DNA of 38,809 nt. It comes from an uncultured Veillonellaceae bacterium. Its GTDB lineage: Bacteria > Bacillota > Negativicutes > Selenomonadales > Selenomonadaceae. The translations under genes were made by a program, and so were the position numbers. The notes under the pieces were generated by a model. It did no database searches. It was given only the letters and a program-made list of their open reading frames with translations, and was not told the DNA's origin. Numbering within the stretch: position 1 is the stretch's first letter; each line of letters opens with the position of its first letter. The stretch covers positions 1-38,809 of the forward strand of contig CACYDT010000109.1 in NCBI GenBank assembly GCA_902773295.1. The letters run 5' to 3'. Positions 15,489-24,911 of the stretch are shown one piece after another.

Positions 15489-16295
15489 TTACAGGACGGT
15501 GAAGAAATCCGTCGAGGCTTTATCCTCGACGATCTCCACCGTCCTTCCTTGTTCTGCCAGTTCCTGCTCCAGTCGCTCCTTCAGTACGGCAACCACAGGG
15601 AATTCCGTGCCAAAATGCCCGGCATCAATGACATGCATTCCCCGCTCCACCGCATGCTGGGCATCGTGATAACGCACATCTCCCGTAACATATGCATCCG
15701 CTCCCAAGGAAGCCGCCTTGCCGACAAATTCCGCCCCGCTGCCGCTGCAAAGAGCCACCTTGCTTACCGGCCGGTCCCCTGCAGATATCAGGCGTACATG
15801 GGACACCGGCAGGGCATCCCTCACCCGCCGCGCAAATTCACCGATGGGCAGGGAAACGGCAAGCCGCCCTATGCGCCCCAGGCTCCCGGCAGCTTCCCCG
15901 TCCCGGCCATTCACGGCAAAAGGCTCCAGACGCTCCAGACCTATCCTCTCCGCCAGCACATCATTGACACCGCCTTTGGCAATGTCCAAGTTCGTATGGG
16001 CTGCGAGCACGGCAATGTCATGCGCCAAAAGTTTCTGCAGGCGGCGGCCCAAGGGAAGATCCGTGCGCAGTTTCCTGATGGGCTGAAAGATCAGGGGATG
16101 ATGCGATACAATCATATCCGCACCAATGCGGACAGCCTTCTCCAGCACAGCATCGCTCACATCGAGGCAGACAAGGATTTTTTGGATTTCCTGCAAAGGG
16201 CTTCCCACCAGAAGCCCCGGGTTGTCCCATTCCTCCGCCAGACGCCTTGGGGCAATGCGTTCCATGGCATCCATGATTTCCTGGCATTTCACCAT
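15489..16295 (-). CDS. Nif3-like dinuclear metal-centre protein (DUF34)
   Basis: A 268-residue member of the Nif3/YbgI/YqfO family, which form hexamers with a two-metal site; suggested roles include GTP cyclohydrolase I-like activity, but the function remains uncertain. Metal-site motifs are visible: SHHPLIF, AAHTNLD and the C-terminal DAGHFGTE. It is the short form without the inserted PII-like domain of YqfO. The start at 16295 is preceded by GGAGGAGAGG; an upstream in-frame extension lies inside trmK and is not used. It overlaps the end of trmK by seven bases, a pairing common in Firmicutes. Confidence 0.92.
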   Translation of the reverse strand: MVKCQEIMDAMERIAPRRLAEEWDNPGLLVGSPLQEIQKILVCLDVSDAVLEKAVRIGADMIVSHHPLIFQPIRKLRTDLPLGRRLQKLLAHDIAVLAAHTNLDIAKGGVNDVLAERIGLERLEPFAVNGRDGEAAGSLGRIGRLAVSLPIGEFARRVRDALPVSHVRLISAGDRPVSKVALCSGSGAEFVGKAASLGADAYVTGDVRYHDAQHAVERGMHVIDAGHFGTEFPVVAVLKERLEQELAEQGRTVEIVEDKASTDFFTVL

Positions 16296-16975
16296 CTGAG
16301 CCTCTCCTCCAATGCTTTGATACTTTCGATGGTTTCCTGATATTTCTTGCTCTTTTTCGCCCTGTCGCTCTTTTCCATCCCCGCCGCAATCCGCCTCGTC
16401 TGGAACAGCAATGCCTCGATATGATGCCGCAAGAGATCCGTCTTCTTCTCCCACAGCACCGGGCCAATGGAGAGCATCAACGGCGACGGCCTCTTTCTTC
16501 TGCCTCGCTTCGCCATGATGATTTCGTAGATCCGCCCGTCCGAAAGTGCGAGATTCTCATCCTCGATATGCCAATAATGCCGGTAAATCCATTTGCGGAG
16601 TTCCGGGACATCATTCATCGGCTGAAGCACCAACATCCCTATCTTCTTCAGATGTTCCGGATATGCGCCGAGTATCTCGCACATAAGGGATCCCCCCATG
16701 CCTGCAATACAGACGGTATCCACTTCGCCTTCCTTCAGGATTGCCAGCCCATCCCCCTGCCGCACGGAAATCTGATCTCCCATCCCATGTTCGCGCACTG
16801 TCCGAAACGCAGCCTCGCAAGGTCCCGTATTCTTGTCCCCGGCAACCACAAAATCAGCCTTGCCGGCTTCTACCAAATACACAGGCAGATAGGCATGATC
16901 CGTACCGATATCCGCGACCCGGCTGCCCGGCGCCACGAAGTCTGCCACTGCCTGGAGCCTGCTGTCCAATTGCAT
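16289..16975 (-). CDS. trmK: tRNA (adenine(22)-N1)-methyltransferase
   Basis: A 228-residue class I SAM-dependent methyltransferase that methylates A22 of tRNA. SAM motif I is VADIGTDHAYLPVYL, motif IV is IAGMGGSLM, and a C-terminal helical extension of about 60 residues is present as in Bacillus TrmK. The start at 16975 (MQLDSRLQ) is preceded by GGAGGAGG; the frame is open further upstream but that would run up to the tRNA gene. It lies downstream of rpoD and tRNA-Asn and overlaps the nif3-like gene, so the two are translated together. Confidence 0.94.
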   Translation of the reverse strand: MQLDSRLQAVADFVAPGSRVADIGTDHAYLPVYLVEAGKADFVVAGDKNTGPCEAAFRTVREHGMGDQISVRQGDGLAILKEGEVDTVCIAGMGGSLMCEILGAYPEHLKKIGMLVLQPMNDVPELRKWIYRHYWHIEDENLALSDGRIYEIIMAKRGRRKRPSPLMLSIGPVLWEKKTDLLRHHIEALLFQTRRIAAGMEKSDRAKKSKKYQETIESIKALEERLRW

Positions 16976-17005
16976 CTCCTTGACCTCCTCCCACACGAGT
17001 ATACA

Positions 17006-17040
17006 GAAAAAAAGAGTGCATGCACATACGCGCTGCACTC
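17006..17040 (-). terminator. Terminator after tRNA-Asn
   Basis: On the minus strand GAGTGCA (17034-17040) pairs with TGCACTC (17014-17020) and is followed by seven T. It sits between the tRNA and trmK, so the tRNA is probably a separate short transcript. Confidence 0.8.
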
Positions 17041-17053
17041 GACTATTCGTCAT

Positions 17054-17129
17054 TGGCTCCCCGAGCAGGACTCGAACCTGCGACAGCCTGATTAACAGTC
17101 AGGTGCTCTACCGACTGAGCTATCGAGGA
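17054..17129 (-). tRNA. tRNA-Asn (anticodon GTT)
   Basis: A 76-base cloverleaf with the 3' CCA encoded. The acceptor stem pairs TCCTCGA with TCGGGGA (one G-T pair), the anticodon arm is CTGACTGTTAATCAG with loop anticodon GTT, and the T arm contains GGTTCGAGTCC. It has a consensus promoter immediately upstream and a terminator downstream. Confidence 0.97.
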
Positions 17130-17134
17130 GTGAT

Positions 17135-17150
17135 GTCAGCATGTGCTGAC
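17135..17150 (-). repeat. Perfect 16-base palindrome in the tRNA-Asn leader
   Basis: GTCAGCATGTGCTGAC is fully self-complementary and lies between the expected transcription start (about 17151) and the mature tRNA 5' end (17129). In the precursor it would form a hairpin at the very 5' end; as DNA it could be an operator. Confidence 0.75.
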
Positions 17151-17157
17151 AAGAACT

Positions 17158-17186
17158 ATTATACGCATCTCTCCCGGATTTGTCAA
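17158..17186 (-). promoter_or_regulatory. Consensus promoter of tRNA-Asn
   Basis: On the minus strand: TTGACA (17181-17186), exactly 17 bases, TATAAT (17158-17163). This is a perfect match to the sigma-70 consensus and lies just after the rpoD stop codon. Confidence 0.93.
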
Positions 17187-17200
17187 GAACCGGCTGACAT

Positions 17201-18331
17201 TCAATCCAAAAAATCCTTGAGTTTGCGGCTACGGCTTGGATGGCGGAGCTTCCTGAGCGCCTTTGCCTCAATCTGCCGGATGCGCTCACGGGTAACGCCG
17301 AAGTTCTGCCCCACTTCCTCCAGAGTGCGCGCCCGTCCGTCATCCAGGCCGAAACGCAGGCGAAGGACTTTTTCCTCTCGTGGCGTAAGCGTATCCAGAA
17401 CCTCTTCCAGCTGCTCCTTCAAAAGCATGAAAGAAGCAGCATCAGCCGGTGCCGGCGCCTCCTGATCCTCGATGAAATCCCCCAGATGCGAATCCTCTTC
17501 CTCGCCAATCGGAGTTTCCAGGGACACCGGCTCCTGGGCGATCTTCATGATCTCCCGCACACGTTCGACACTGATGTCCATTTCCTTTGCAATCTCCTCC
17601 GGTGTCGGCTCGCGCCCAAGCTGCTGCAGGAGCTGCCGGGAAACACGGATCAGCTTGTTGATGGTTTCCACCATATGCACAGGTATGCGGATGGTACGAG
17701 CCTGATCCGCAATGGCACGGGTAATGGCCTGGCGAATCCACCATGTAGCGTATGTGCTGAACTTGTATCCCTTGTTGTAATCAAATTTCTCCACTGCTTT
17801 GATCAGGCCGAGATTCCCTTCCTGGATGAGATCCAGAAACAGCATCCCACGTCCCACATAGCGCTTTGCTATACTGACTACAAGACGGAGATTGGCCTCT
17901 GCCAATCTCTTCTGAGCCTCTTCATCCCCTTGTTCCATCCGCTTTGCCAGAGCAACTTCTTCCTCTGCCGTCAGAAGGGGGACGCGCCCGATCTCCTTGA
18001 GATACATGCGCACCGGATCGTCAATGCTGATTCCCTCCGGGACACTGAGATCCAGCTCGATTTCCTCAATATCCTCCTCGGCGTCCTTCTCTATATCATC
18101 ATCCACCTGATCGGAATTGGAATCATCTACGATTTCAATGCCTTTCTTGCTGAACACATCATACAGGTCATCAATTTCATCAGGAGACAGGTCCTTGTCC
18201 TGCAACGCCTCAACAAGCTCACCATACGTCAAAGTCCCACCGTTCTTGCTGCCCTTGCTCAGGAGGGCCTCGATGAACTCAGAGCTATGGTTTTTGCTTG
18301 CCGCTACAGGCTTCTTTTTCGTCTCAGCCAT
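17201..18331 (-). CDS. rpoD: RNA polymerase primary sigma factor
   Basis: A 376-residue sigma-70 of the compact Firmicute type. Region 1.1 is present but short; region 1.2/2 contains [11 protein letters not shown], then the core-binding and -10-binding segment ([29 protein letters not shown]), region 3 and a region 4 helix-turn-helix ([24 protein letters not shown]). The start at 18331 (MAETKKK) has AAAGGGGG upstream; a codon six residues earlier has poorer spacing. It follows dnaG by about 120 bases, the classic macromolecular-synthesis arrangement. Confidence 0.97.
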   Translation of the reverse strand: MAETKKKPVAASKNHSSEFIEALLSKGSKNGGTLTYGELVEALQDKDLSPDEIDDLYDVFSKKGIEIVDDSNSDQVDDDIEKDAEEDIEEIELDLSVPEGISIDDPVRMYLKEIGRVPLLTAEEEVALAKRMEQGDEEAQKRLAEANLRLVVSIAKRYVGRGMLFLDLIQEGNLGLIKAVEKFDYNKGYKFSTYATWWIRQAITRAIADQARTIRIPVHMVETINKLIRVSRQLLQQLGREPTPEEIAKEMDISVERVREIMKIAQEPVSLETPIGEEEDSHLGDFIEDQEAPAPADAASFMLLKEQLEEVLDTLTPREEKVLRLRFGLDDGRARTLEEVGQNFGVTRERIRQIEAKALRKLRHPSRSRKLKDFLD

Positions 18332-18450
18332 ACTTCTGCCCCCTTTCATTGTCCTTCACAGCATCCGGGTCAAACGCCCCGGAGCTATCGCCACGAACGA
18401 AGAAATTCGCCGCCCCGCTGAAAATCATCCGCAAAGGGTTCCCTGAAAAA

Positions 18451-20265
18451 TCACGAACGGCGTTCGGTATCACTAACCTGTAACTCATCCATCTCTTCCT
18501 TTATTTTTTTCACTTCAGCAAGTTCGTCACGGTAAGCCGGATTCCCCGACTGAAGATATTCTTCTGCTTGTCGGCTATGCTGCATGAAACGTGCATTAAG
18601 ATATGCCCTGCGGAGAATGTTCACAGAATCATGATAGGCCTCTGTCTCCTCGCGCCCCTCCAGATTCTCCACGAGCGACCGCGACAGTTCCGCCATCGCC
18701 TCATCTCCGAGGATTTCCGCTGCTGCAGCATCGTCAAAAGTTTTTCCCTGTTCCTGCTGCGCGAACAGGAACGCCAGGATTTCATGATGAGCAGCATCGT
18801 AGATGCCCTCCAGAGGCAGCATACCACGGATATGTGCCAATACCGATGCATCCCGGCAGGCCATGCGTATGACAATGCGGCCTGCCCGCTTCAATGCATT
18901 GTCCTGGCTGCGCGCTGCAGAGCGCCTTCCCGACCGGCCTGAATGCGCCTGCGGCTCGGGAACCCCTGCGCCATTCCGCATTTCACTCAGGATCACGCCT
19001 TCATCCAGCATCAGGATCCGCGCAAGCTTCTTCCTGTATTCCGCCAGCTCTGCCGCATCCCTGATCCCGCGAAGCACCGGCAATATCTCATGCAGAGCCT
19101 TCACTTTGCCTTCCAGCGTATCATAGGCCGTATGCTTCAGGACGTACTGCATCCGGTACTCCACAAGAGGAATCGCCTTTTGCACCAACGCTTCAAATGC
19201 CTTTGCCCCATGTTTTCTGATGTACTCATCGGGATCTTTTCCCTCGGGAATCACAATGACTCTGACTTCCACGCCAGCATCCCTTGCAACGGAAAATGCC
19301 CGAACCGTCGCCGCCTGCCCTGCTTCATCGCTGTCATAGCAAAAACAGACGCGCGACGTATAGCGCAGGAGCTTCCTGCAATGCTCTGCCGTGAAGGCTG
19401 TTCCCAGAGATGCCACGACATTCCTGACACCGGCGCCATACACAGAGATTGCGTCCATATAGCCTTCCACAACAATCGCATGCCCCGCCTGCTGTATCGC
19501 CCGGCCGGACTTGTCCAGTCCGAAAAGAAGCCTGCGCTTGTTGAACAATATGGTCTCCGGTGTATTCAAGTACTTCGGCGTGCCGTCATCCAGGACACGC
19601 CCCCCGAAGCCCACTACCCGTCCGCGCTCATCCGCAATGGGTATGATGACGCGATTGCGGAACCTGTCATAGATGTTCGACGAGTCCTTCCCTTGGGAGA
19701 CAAGACCTGCTTCCAGCAAGAGTTCCATCGTCACACCACGCTTCAGGAAAGCCCTTGTCAGCTTGTCCCATGCGTCCGGCGCAAAGCCCATCTGAAATTC
19801 CTCAATGGTTTCCTGCGAGATGCCGCGGGACGCAAGATATGCCTTCCCTGCTTCCCCATAATGCGTCATCGTGAGACAGTTATGGAAGAAATCCCTTGCC
19901 ATCGAATTGACCTTCCGAAGATCGGCAATCCTCCTGTCCCGCTCAATTTCCTGTGGCGACTTCTGACGCTGTGGCATGGGAATATGCAGTCGCTCCGCCT
20001 GGAGCTTGATGGCCTCAAAATACGAAATGTTCTCGATCAAAGAAAGAAACTTGAAGGAATCCCCCCCTGCATGGCAGCCGAAACAATAAAAGAAGCCCTT
20101 CGACGGTGCCACAGAAAACGAGGGGGTCTTTTCCTGGTGAAAGGGACAACACCCCCAATAGTTATTTCCTTTCTTCTTGAGCGGAACATAACGCGACACA
20201 ACGGACAGGATATCCGACTGGGAACGCACACGCTCCACAAATTCATCCATCTCCCCATTCGCCAT
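18451..20265 (-). CDS. dnaG: DNA primase
   Basis: A 604-residue primase that makes RNA primers for replication. The zinc-binding domain has C40, H43, C61 and C64 (CPFH...CFGC). The RNA polymerase core contains FGGRVLDDGTPKYLNTPET, and the TOPRIM part has VVEGYMDAI and YDSDEAG for the metal ions. The C-terminal helicase-binding region is diverged, as usual. The start at 20265 is preceded by AAGGAG. dgt lies upstream and rpoD downstream on the same strand. Confidence 0.97.
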   Translation of the reverse strand: MANGEMDEFVERVRSQSDILSVVSRYVPLKKKGNNYWGCCPFHQEKTPSFSVAPSKGFFYCFGCHAGGDSFKFLSLIENISYFEAIKLQAERLHIPMPQRQKSPQEIERDRRIADLRKVNSMARDFFHNCLTMTHYGEAGKAYLASRGISQETIEEFQMGFAPDAWDKLTRAFLKRGVTMELLLEAGLVSQGKDSSNIYDRFRNRVIIPIADERGRVVGFGGRVLDDGTPKYLNTPETILFNKRRLLFGLDKSGRAIQQAGHAIVVEGYMDAISVYGAGVRNVVASLGTAFTAEHCRKLLRYTSRVCFCYDSDEAGQAATVRAFSVARDAGVEVRVIVIPEGKDPDEYIRKHGAKAFEALVQKAIPLVEYRMQYVLKHTAYDTLEGKVKALHEILPVLRGIRDAAELAEYRKKLARILMLDEGVILSEMRNGAGVPEPQAHSGRSGRRSAARSQDNALKRAGRIVIRMACRDASVLAHIRGMLPLEGIYDAAHHEILAFLFAQQEQGKTFDDAAAAEILGDEAMAELSRSLVENLEGREETEAYHDSVNILRRAYLNARFMQHSRQAEEYLQSGNPAYRDELAEVKKIKEEMDELQVSDTERRS

Positions 20266-20453
20266 ATCGATTCTCCTTGTCAATCCCCACACCTGCAAAG
20301 CGGGAAGACACCTTTGGACTATTCGCCATATCCTGCTGTTTTCCTGCCTTGCTTTTCAAAAAAAGACAACTTTTCTTTTGATCTCGCCTTATACCGGTTA
20401 CGTCAAATATTCTCTGTTTCCATTCCTTCATTCCCTGCCATATATATTCCCTG

Positions 20454-20477
20454 CAAAAAGGAAAACTCCTTTCCTTT
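20454..20477 (-). terminator. Weak hairpin terminator after dgt
   Basis: On the minus strand AAAGGAAA pairs with TTTCCTTT around GGAGT and is followed by two more T. The rest of the 237-base gap between dgt and dnaG is AT-rich with another A/T hairpin near 20360-20385 and no clear promoter. Confidence 0.5.
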
Positions 20478-20502
20478 GGAACGGAAAATTTTGAGGAACT
20501 GC

Positions 20503-21507
20503 CTATTTCATCATGTAACGCCCCACAGGAGGAACGAAAATACGTTGGAACACCTGCACCGCAAAGCTGTCTGTAAGCCCTGCAACATAGTCTGTCACAG
20601 TCTGCCTTCGCCCCCACATGGCTTCCCTTTTGGCGAATTCTTCCGGCAGCTCGTCAAAATGCCCCATGAAATGCTCATGAAGCGCCCGCAGAACAAACAC
20701 TGCCTGCTGGCGCTCATGCGCCAATGCTGCCGAACGATAGACTTGCTTGAACATGAAGTTGCGGAAGATATCCATCGTCTCACGCACGTCCTCTGTCATC
20801 AGGATATCCCCCTTCCCCATGGATGCCAGGATCATATCCGACACCATGCTCGTGATCATGCGGGAAGTCTCCGTGCCGAAATTCCGGATCACCCGGTCCT
20901 GCAGATCCTCCGGCCGCAAAAGCCCCGCCCGAAGACTGTCATCATAGTCATGGCAAAGGTAGGCAATCCGGTCTGCCGTGCGCACGATGCGCCCCTCCAG
21001 CGTCTTCGGCACATGCGGCCCCGTATGGTTCAATATGCCATCCTTCGTCTCAAAGGTAAGATTGAGCCCCCTGCCGCCCCGTTCCAAGTATTCCACCACA
21101 CGCAGGCTTTGCTCGTTATGGGAGAAATGCCCGATAAGTTCTTCCATGGCCGCTTCCCCCGCATGCCCAAAAGGAGTATGCCCCACATCATGCCCCAAAG
21201 CAATGGCCTCTGCCAAATCTTCGTTCAGACGCAGGCCCCTCGCGATGGTGCGGGAAATCTGCGCCACTTCCAAGCTATGCGTCATGCGCGTCCGATAGTG
21301 GTCCCCGGCCACAATATAGACCTGTGTCTTGTGCTTCAGTCTCCGGAAAGATTTCGAATGAAGAATGCGATCCCGATCCCGCTGGAACTTCGTGCGGAAC
21401 TCGCACTCCTCCATAGGAATGCGCCGCCGCGCCTCCCTGCTCTTCGCCGCCAGAGGAGACAATATCTCATATTCCAGCTCCTCCGATCGTTCCCTCACAT
21501 TCTGCAT
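20503..21507 (-). CDS. dgt: dGTPase-like HD-domain triphosphohydrolase
   Basis: A 334-residue member of the short dGTP triphosphohydrolase type, which splits dNTPs into nucleosides and triphosphate. The HD metal site is visible: H in RMTHSLEVAQ, HD in ALGHDVGHTPFGH, and a distal D in YLCHDYDD. The N-terminal FRTKFQRDRDRILHSKSFRRLKHKTQV is a family signature. GGAGGAGGG precedes the ATG. The gene precedes dnaG, a common pairing in Clostridia and Negativicutes. Confidence 0.94.
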   Translation of the reverse strand: MQNVRERSEELEYEILSPLAAKSREARRRIPMEECEFRTKFQRDRDRILHSKSFRRLKHKTQVYIVAGDHYRTRMTHSLEVAQISRTIARGLRLNEDLAEAIALGHDVGHTPFGHAGEAAMEELIGHFSHNEQSLRVVEYLERGGRGLNLTFETKDGILNHTGPHVPKTLEGRIVRTADRIAYLCHDYDDSLRAGLLRPEDLQDRVIRNFGTETSRMITSMVSDMILASMGKGDILMTEDVRETMDIFRNFMFKQVYRSAALAHERQQAVFVLRALHEHFMGHFDELPEEFAKREAMWGRRQTVTDYVAGLTDSFAVQVFQRIFVPPVGRYMMK

Positions 21508-21653
21508 GCTGCTCCCTCCTCCATTCCTGTATTTACTTCGACAAAGGCAGAAGTTTTCCCTCCCCGGAACCGCTTTTTCCTATAAATCTTCCCTATGGTT
21601 CAAATCACTTGCGTTTATTATACGTTCAAAACATCAAACTGCCGCATAATCCA

Positions 21654-21682
21654 TTGACAACTCTGACCAAAGTACCTATAAT
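21654..21682 (+). promoter_or_regulatory. Consensus promoter of the carboxyltransferase gene
   Basis: TTGACA at 21654-21659, 17 bases, TATAAT at 21677-21682: a perfect consensus match. The leader of about 95 bases can fold into two hairpins (about 21702-21729 and AGCCC/GGGCT at 21731-21751) before a GAGGAGAG ribosome binding site. Confidence 0.92.
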
Positions 21683-21785
21683 GATAGCAGTGATGCGGTT
21701 CCGTACCGTATCGAGGCCTTCGGTATACGTAGCCCGTCAATAGGCTGGGCTTATGATATTATAACTCAGAGGAGAGTGTTTTATT

Positions 21786-23177
21786 ATGGCAAAACCTGTA
21801 AAAATCATGGAAACCGTACTCCGTGACGGCCATCAGTCCTTGCTTGCAACGCGCATGCGCATCGAGGACATGCTGCCGCAGCTGGAGGCCCTTGACAAGA
21901 TCGGCTACAAAGCCCTCGAGGCATGGGGCGGCGCTACGTTTGATAGCTGCCTGCGTTTCCTGGACGAGGATCCCTGGGAGCGTCTCGACACCTTGAAGAA
22001 GAATCTCAAGACTCCGATCCAGATGTTGCTCCGTGGTCAGAACCTCCTCGGCTATAACCACTACTCCAACGATGTTGTGCAGAAATTCGTGCAGAAGGCT
22101 TCCGCTCATGGTATCGGCGTATTCCGTATCTTCGATGCCCTCAACGATGTGCGCAACCTGAAAGTCGCCATCGAGACCGCCCTCGCCTGCCCGGAGAAGC
22201 CGGAAGTCCAAGGCTGCCTGGTCTATACCCTGAGCCCTGTTCACACGAACGATACGTTTGTGGAACTCGCCAAGGAACTCAAGAAGATGGGCTGCCATTC
22301 CGTCTGCATCAAGGATATGTCCGGTCTTCTCGCGCCTTATGTGGCTGAGGATCTCGTAAAGAAGCTCAAAGCAGGTCTTGGAGAGGATTTCCCTGTGGAG
22401 CTTCACACCCATTGCACTTCCGGCTTCGGTCATGCAACGTATTTGAAGGCTGTCGAGGCAGGCGTCGATATCATCGACTGCGCGCTGGCTCCGTTCTCCA
22501 GCGACACTTCCCAGCCCTGCACCGAGACCATGGTCCGCGCACTCGCCGGAACCGAGCGCGACACGAAGCTCGATTACCATGCCATGACCCCGATCTCCAA
22601 GCACTTCCTCGGTGTCAAGGCTCGTATCATCAAGGAATTCGGCCTCAAGGGCTACTTCGATATCAACCCGAACGTTCTGGACTTCCAGATTCCGGGCGGC
22701 ATGCTCTCCAACCTCGCCAACCAGCTCAAGGAAGCCGGCATGGAAGACAAGTACCAGGATCTCCTGGACGAGATGCCGCGTGTCCGCAAGGATGCCGGAT
22801 ATCCGCCCCTTGTCACTCCTTCCAGCCAGATCGTCGGCACCATGGCTACCTTCAACGTCATGTCCGGCCAGCGCTACAAGATGGTTCCGAACGAGTTCAA
22901 GGATCTGGTACGCGGCAAGTTCGGCCGTACCACGGTTCCCGTGGAGAAGGACTTCATCACCAAGACCCTCGGCATCCCCGAAAGCGAGATTATCGAGGAT
23001 TGCTCCATTGAAGACGCAAAGGGCGAGACTTTCGATCAGTTCAAGGCAGAACTCGTTGGCAAAGGCTACCTGAACCCCTCCGACGAGGATGTCCTGTCCT
23101 ACGCTCTCTTCCCGCAGGTTGCAGAGGAGTTCTTCAAGAAGCACTACACTCCGATGACGGCTTACATGAAGAAGTAA
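21786..23177 (+). CDS. Carboxyltransferase subunit (oxaloacetate decarboxylase alpha / pyruvate carboxylase B type)
   Basis: A 463-residue DRE-TIM enzyme that moves carboxyl groups between oxaloacetate or pyruvate and biotin. It opens METVLRDGHQSLLATRM, has the CIKDMSG lysine, HTHCTSG metal histidines and a complete C-terminal conserved domain. It lacks the C-terminal biotinyl domain of full OadA or PycB, so the biotin carrier must be a separate protein, as in transcarboxylase 5S or split Negativicutes decarboxylases. It stands alone between a perfect promoter and a strong terminator and its codon usage looks that of a highly expressed gene. Whether the acceptor is pyruvate carboxylation, decarboxylation coupled to sodium export, or methylmalonyl-CoA transcarboxylation cannot be decided here. 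Confidence 0.9.
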   Translation: MAKPVKIMETVLRDGHQSLLATRMRIEDMLPQLEALDKIGYKALEAWGGATFDSCLRFLDEDPWERLDTLKKNLKTPIQMLLRGQNLLGYNHYSNDVVQKFVQKASAHGIGVFRIFDALNDVRNLKVAIETALACPEKPEVQGCLVYTLSPVHTNDTFVELAKELKKMGCHSVCIKDMSGLLAPYVAEDLVKKLKAGLGEDFPVELHTHCTSGFGHATYLKAVEAGVDIIDCALAPFSSDTSQPCTETMVRALAGTERDTKLDYHAMTPISKHFLGVKARIIKEFGLKGYFDINPNVLDFQIPGGMLSNLANQLKEAGMEDKYQDLLDEMPRVRKDAGYPPLVTPSSQIVGTMATFNVMSGQRYKMVPNEFKDLVRGKFGRTTVPVEKDFITKTLGIPESEIIEDCSIEDAKGETFDQFKAELVGKGYLNPSDEDVLSYALFPQVAEEFFKKHYTPMTAYMKK

Positions 23178-23194
23178 AAAAAGTATCATAAAAG

Positions 23195-23227
23195 AAATGC
23201 CCCGTCCGGCAAGGACGGGGCATTTTT
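23195..23227. terminator. Terminator between convergent genes
   Basis: AAATGCCCCGTCC pairs with GGACGGGGCATTT around a five-base loop and is followed by T on the plus side. It ends the carboxyltransferase transcript and, read on the minus strand, may also stop the opposing kinase-gene transcript. Confidence 0.93.
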
Positions 23228-23245
23228 CACGCAAAGAACCATGTT

Positions 23246-24901
23246 TCATGTTCCAAAGAAGACAGAACCGCCAATGAATTCCCTCAGGATGGAATTGTTC
23301 GGAACGATGGAAAGATCCGGCAATTCCCGGAAATACTGGCAGAAATCCAAAAGGCTCCGCGCTTTCGTGTACTCCGGAACATCCGAGGTCACTTCTTCGA
23401 GCATGGGGCGCGCAAAATGCTGCAGAACTGCAAGCTCATAGATGAGAGCGGAGTTGAACATGACATCCGCCTCTTCCTGGAAGGGGAAGATATATTTTTC
23501 TTCACCCGCCCGCACATCCGGCCACATCTTCAACGTCCTGAGCGCCCCGGAGCTGCGGAACAGGCAGTCCCTCACAAGCCTCCGCAGGAGGCGGGCCTCC
23601 GTTGTCGGTATGCGGTTGTGGGCATCGATATTGAGCTGTGTCAGTGCGCTCACGTAAATCTTGAACTTGTTTCCCCGTGACACTGACGAGGAAAGCCGTT
23701 CGTTCAGGCCATGGATGCCCTCCACAATGATGGGCTGGTCATCCTCCAGAGAAACCGGCTCCTGCCCATCCCATTCCCGTTCTCCCGTATGGAAATTATA
23801 GCGAGGCATGATGACTGTTTTCCCTGCCATGAGATCCAGGATATGCTCGTTGAACAGCTTGACATCCACGGCTTCCAGACACTCATAATCATAGGTTCCC
23901 GTCTCGGTCAGAGGAGTGTCCTCCCGATTGCAGAAATAATTGTCCAGAGAGATAGGGAGAGGTTTCAGCCCCGTCACCTGAAGCTGGACGGAAAGCCTCT
24001 GGGCAAAGGAAGTCTTTCCGGAAGACGAGGGACCTGCAATCAGGATGAGCCTCAGATCCTTCCTCCTGCCCGCAATATGATCGGCAATCTCAGCGATGCG
24101 CTTTTCCTGCAATGCCTCGGACACGCGGACAATCTCCCCAATGCGGCCATCCTTGACCGCCCGGTTGAGATCCGTTACATAATTGCAGTCCAAGACTCCT
24201 GCCCACCGCTTTGCCTCGGCAAGGATACCGGAAAGCTTCGGCTGGGATATCGGCATGGGAACCACGCCCCGGGACTGCATATCCGGCGTGCGCAGCAATA
24301 CTCCTGCCTCAAACCTCTTGACGGAGAAACTTCCCAGTTTCCCCGTGGATCCCATCATCGCGCCGTAAAAATAATCGCAATACCCTGCACAGCGGTAAAT
24401 GCTGACATGTTTCTTGTCCAGACCGGAAATGAGCTCCACCTTCTCATGAAGCTTCATGGACCGGAAAAGCTTCAGGGCTTCCTCTTTTGCCCGCACTTCC
24501 TTGACAATGGGATAATTTTCTGCCACCATGCGGCGCATCGCGGCCTCAATCTCCTGAACCGCCGCATCATCCAGAACCTGCCCCGGTATCTGGATCTCGC
24601 AATAGAGCCCCCGATTTGCGCGGAACCTGACAATCACCTCCGCTGCCGGGTTCAGGCGATGCACCGCCGCAATGAGCAGGAGCTGCACCGAGCGCCGGTA
24701 AATGCGCCAGCCCTCCTCGCTGTTGAGTTCGACAAACTCCAGAGTCCTGGCATCCCCCACCGGCGTCTGGAGGTCGCGGACCGTGTTGTCCAGCTTCACT
24801 GCCACAATCTCGCTCCCGTATTCTTCCTGGTACTCCTCTGCAATGTCCTTCGGCAGGACATCCGGCGCAAAATGGCGCTCCTTGCGTATCGTAACAAACA
24901 T
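23246..24901 (-). CDS. TGS/ThrRS-like and uridine-kinase-like nucleoside kinase
   Basis: A 551-residue protein. Residues 1-60 are TGS-like, 60-260 resemble the second additional domain of threonyl-tRNA synthetase, and 283-480 are a P-loop kinase related to uridine kinase: Walker A GPSSSGKTSF at 290-299, SLDNYF and the VEGIHGLN segment. Such fusions occur widely in Firmicutes and are annotated as nucleoside kinases; the natural substrate is not established. The start at 24901 (MFVTIRK) is preceded by GAGGAAAG; an upstream in-frame ATG lies inside the pit stop region. It is the last gene after DUF47 and pit. Confidence 0.88.
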   Translation of the reverse strand: MFVTIRKERHFAPDVLPKDIAEEYQEEYGSEIVAVKLDNTVRDLQTPVGDARTLEFVELNSEEGWRIYRRSVQLLLIAAVHRLNPAAEVIVRFRANRGLYCEIQIPGQVLDDAAVQEIEAAMRRMVAENYPIVKEVRAKEEALKLFRSMKLHEKVELISGLDKKHVSIYRCAGYCDYFYGAMMGSTGKLGSFSVKRFEAGVLLRTPDMQSRGVVPMPISQPKLSGILAEAKRWAGVLDCNYVTDLNRAVKDGRIGEIVRVSEALQEKRIAEIADHIAGRRKDLRLILIAGPSSSGKTSFAQRLSVQLQVTGLKPLPISLDNYFCNREDTPLTETGTYDYECLEAVDVKLFNEHILDLMAGKTVIMPRYNFHTGEREWDGQEPVSLEDDQPIIVEGIHGLNERLSSSVSRGNKFKIYVSALTQLNIDAHNRIPTTEARLLRRLVRDCLFRSSGALRTLKMWPDVRAGEEKYIFPFQEEADVMFNSALIYELAVLQHFARPMLEEVTSDVPEYTKARSLLDFCQYFRELPDLSIVPNNSILREFIGGSVFFGT

Positions 24902-24911
24902 AGAACTTTCC

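Noticed and set aside
18943..21585. Very long open frame (880 codons) on the plus strand opposite dnaG and dgt
   Set aside because: It covers two well-recognised genes on the other strand, has no recognisable domain and is explained by the codon bias of GC-rich genes leaving the antisense frame open.
21759..23249. 496-codon open frame opposite the carboxyltransferase gene
   Set aside because: It is an antisense shadow of a strongly codon-biased gene and crosses the sense terminator.
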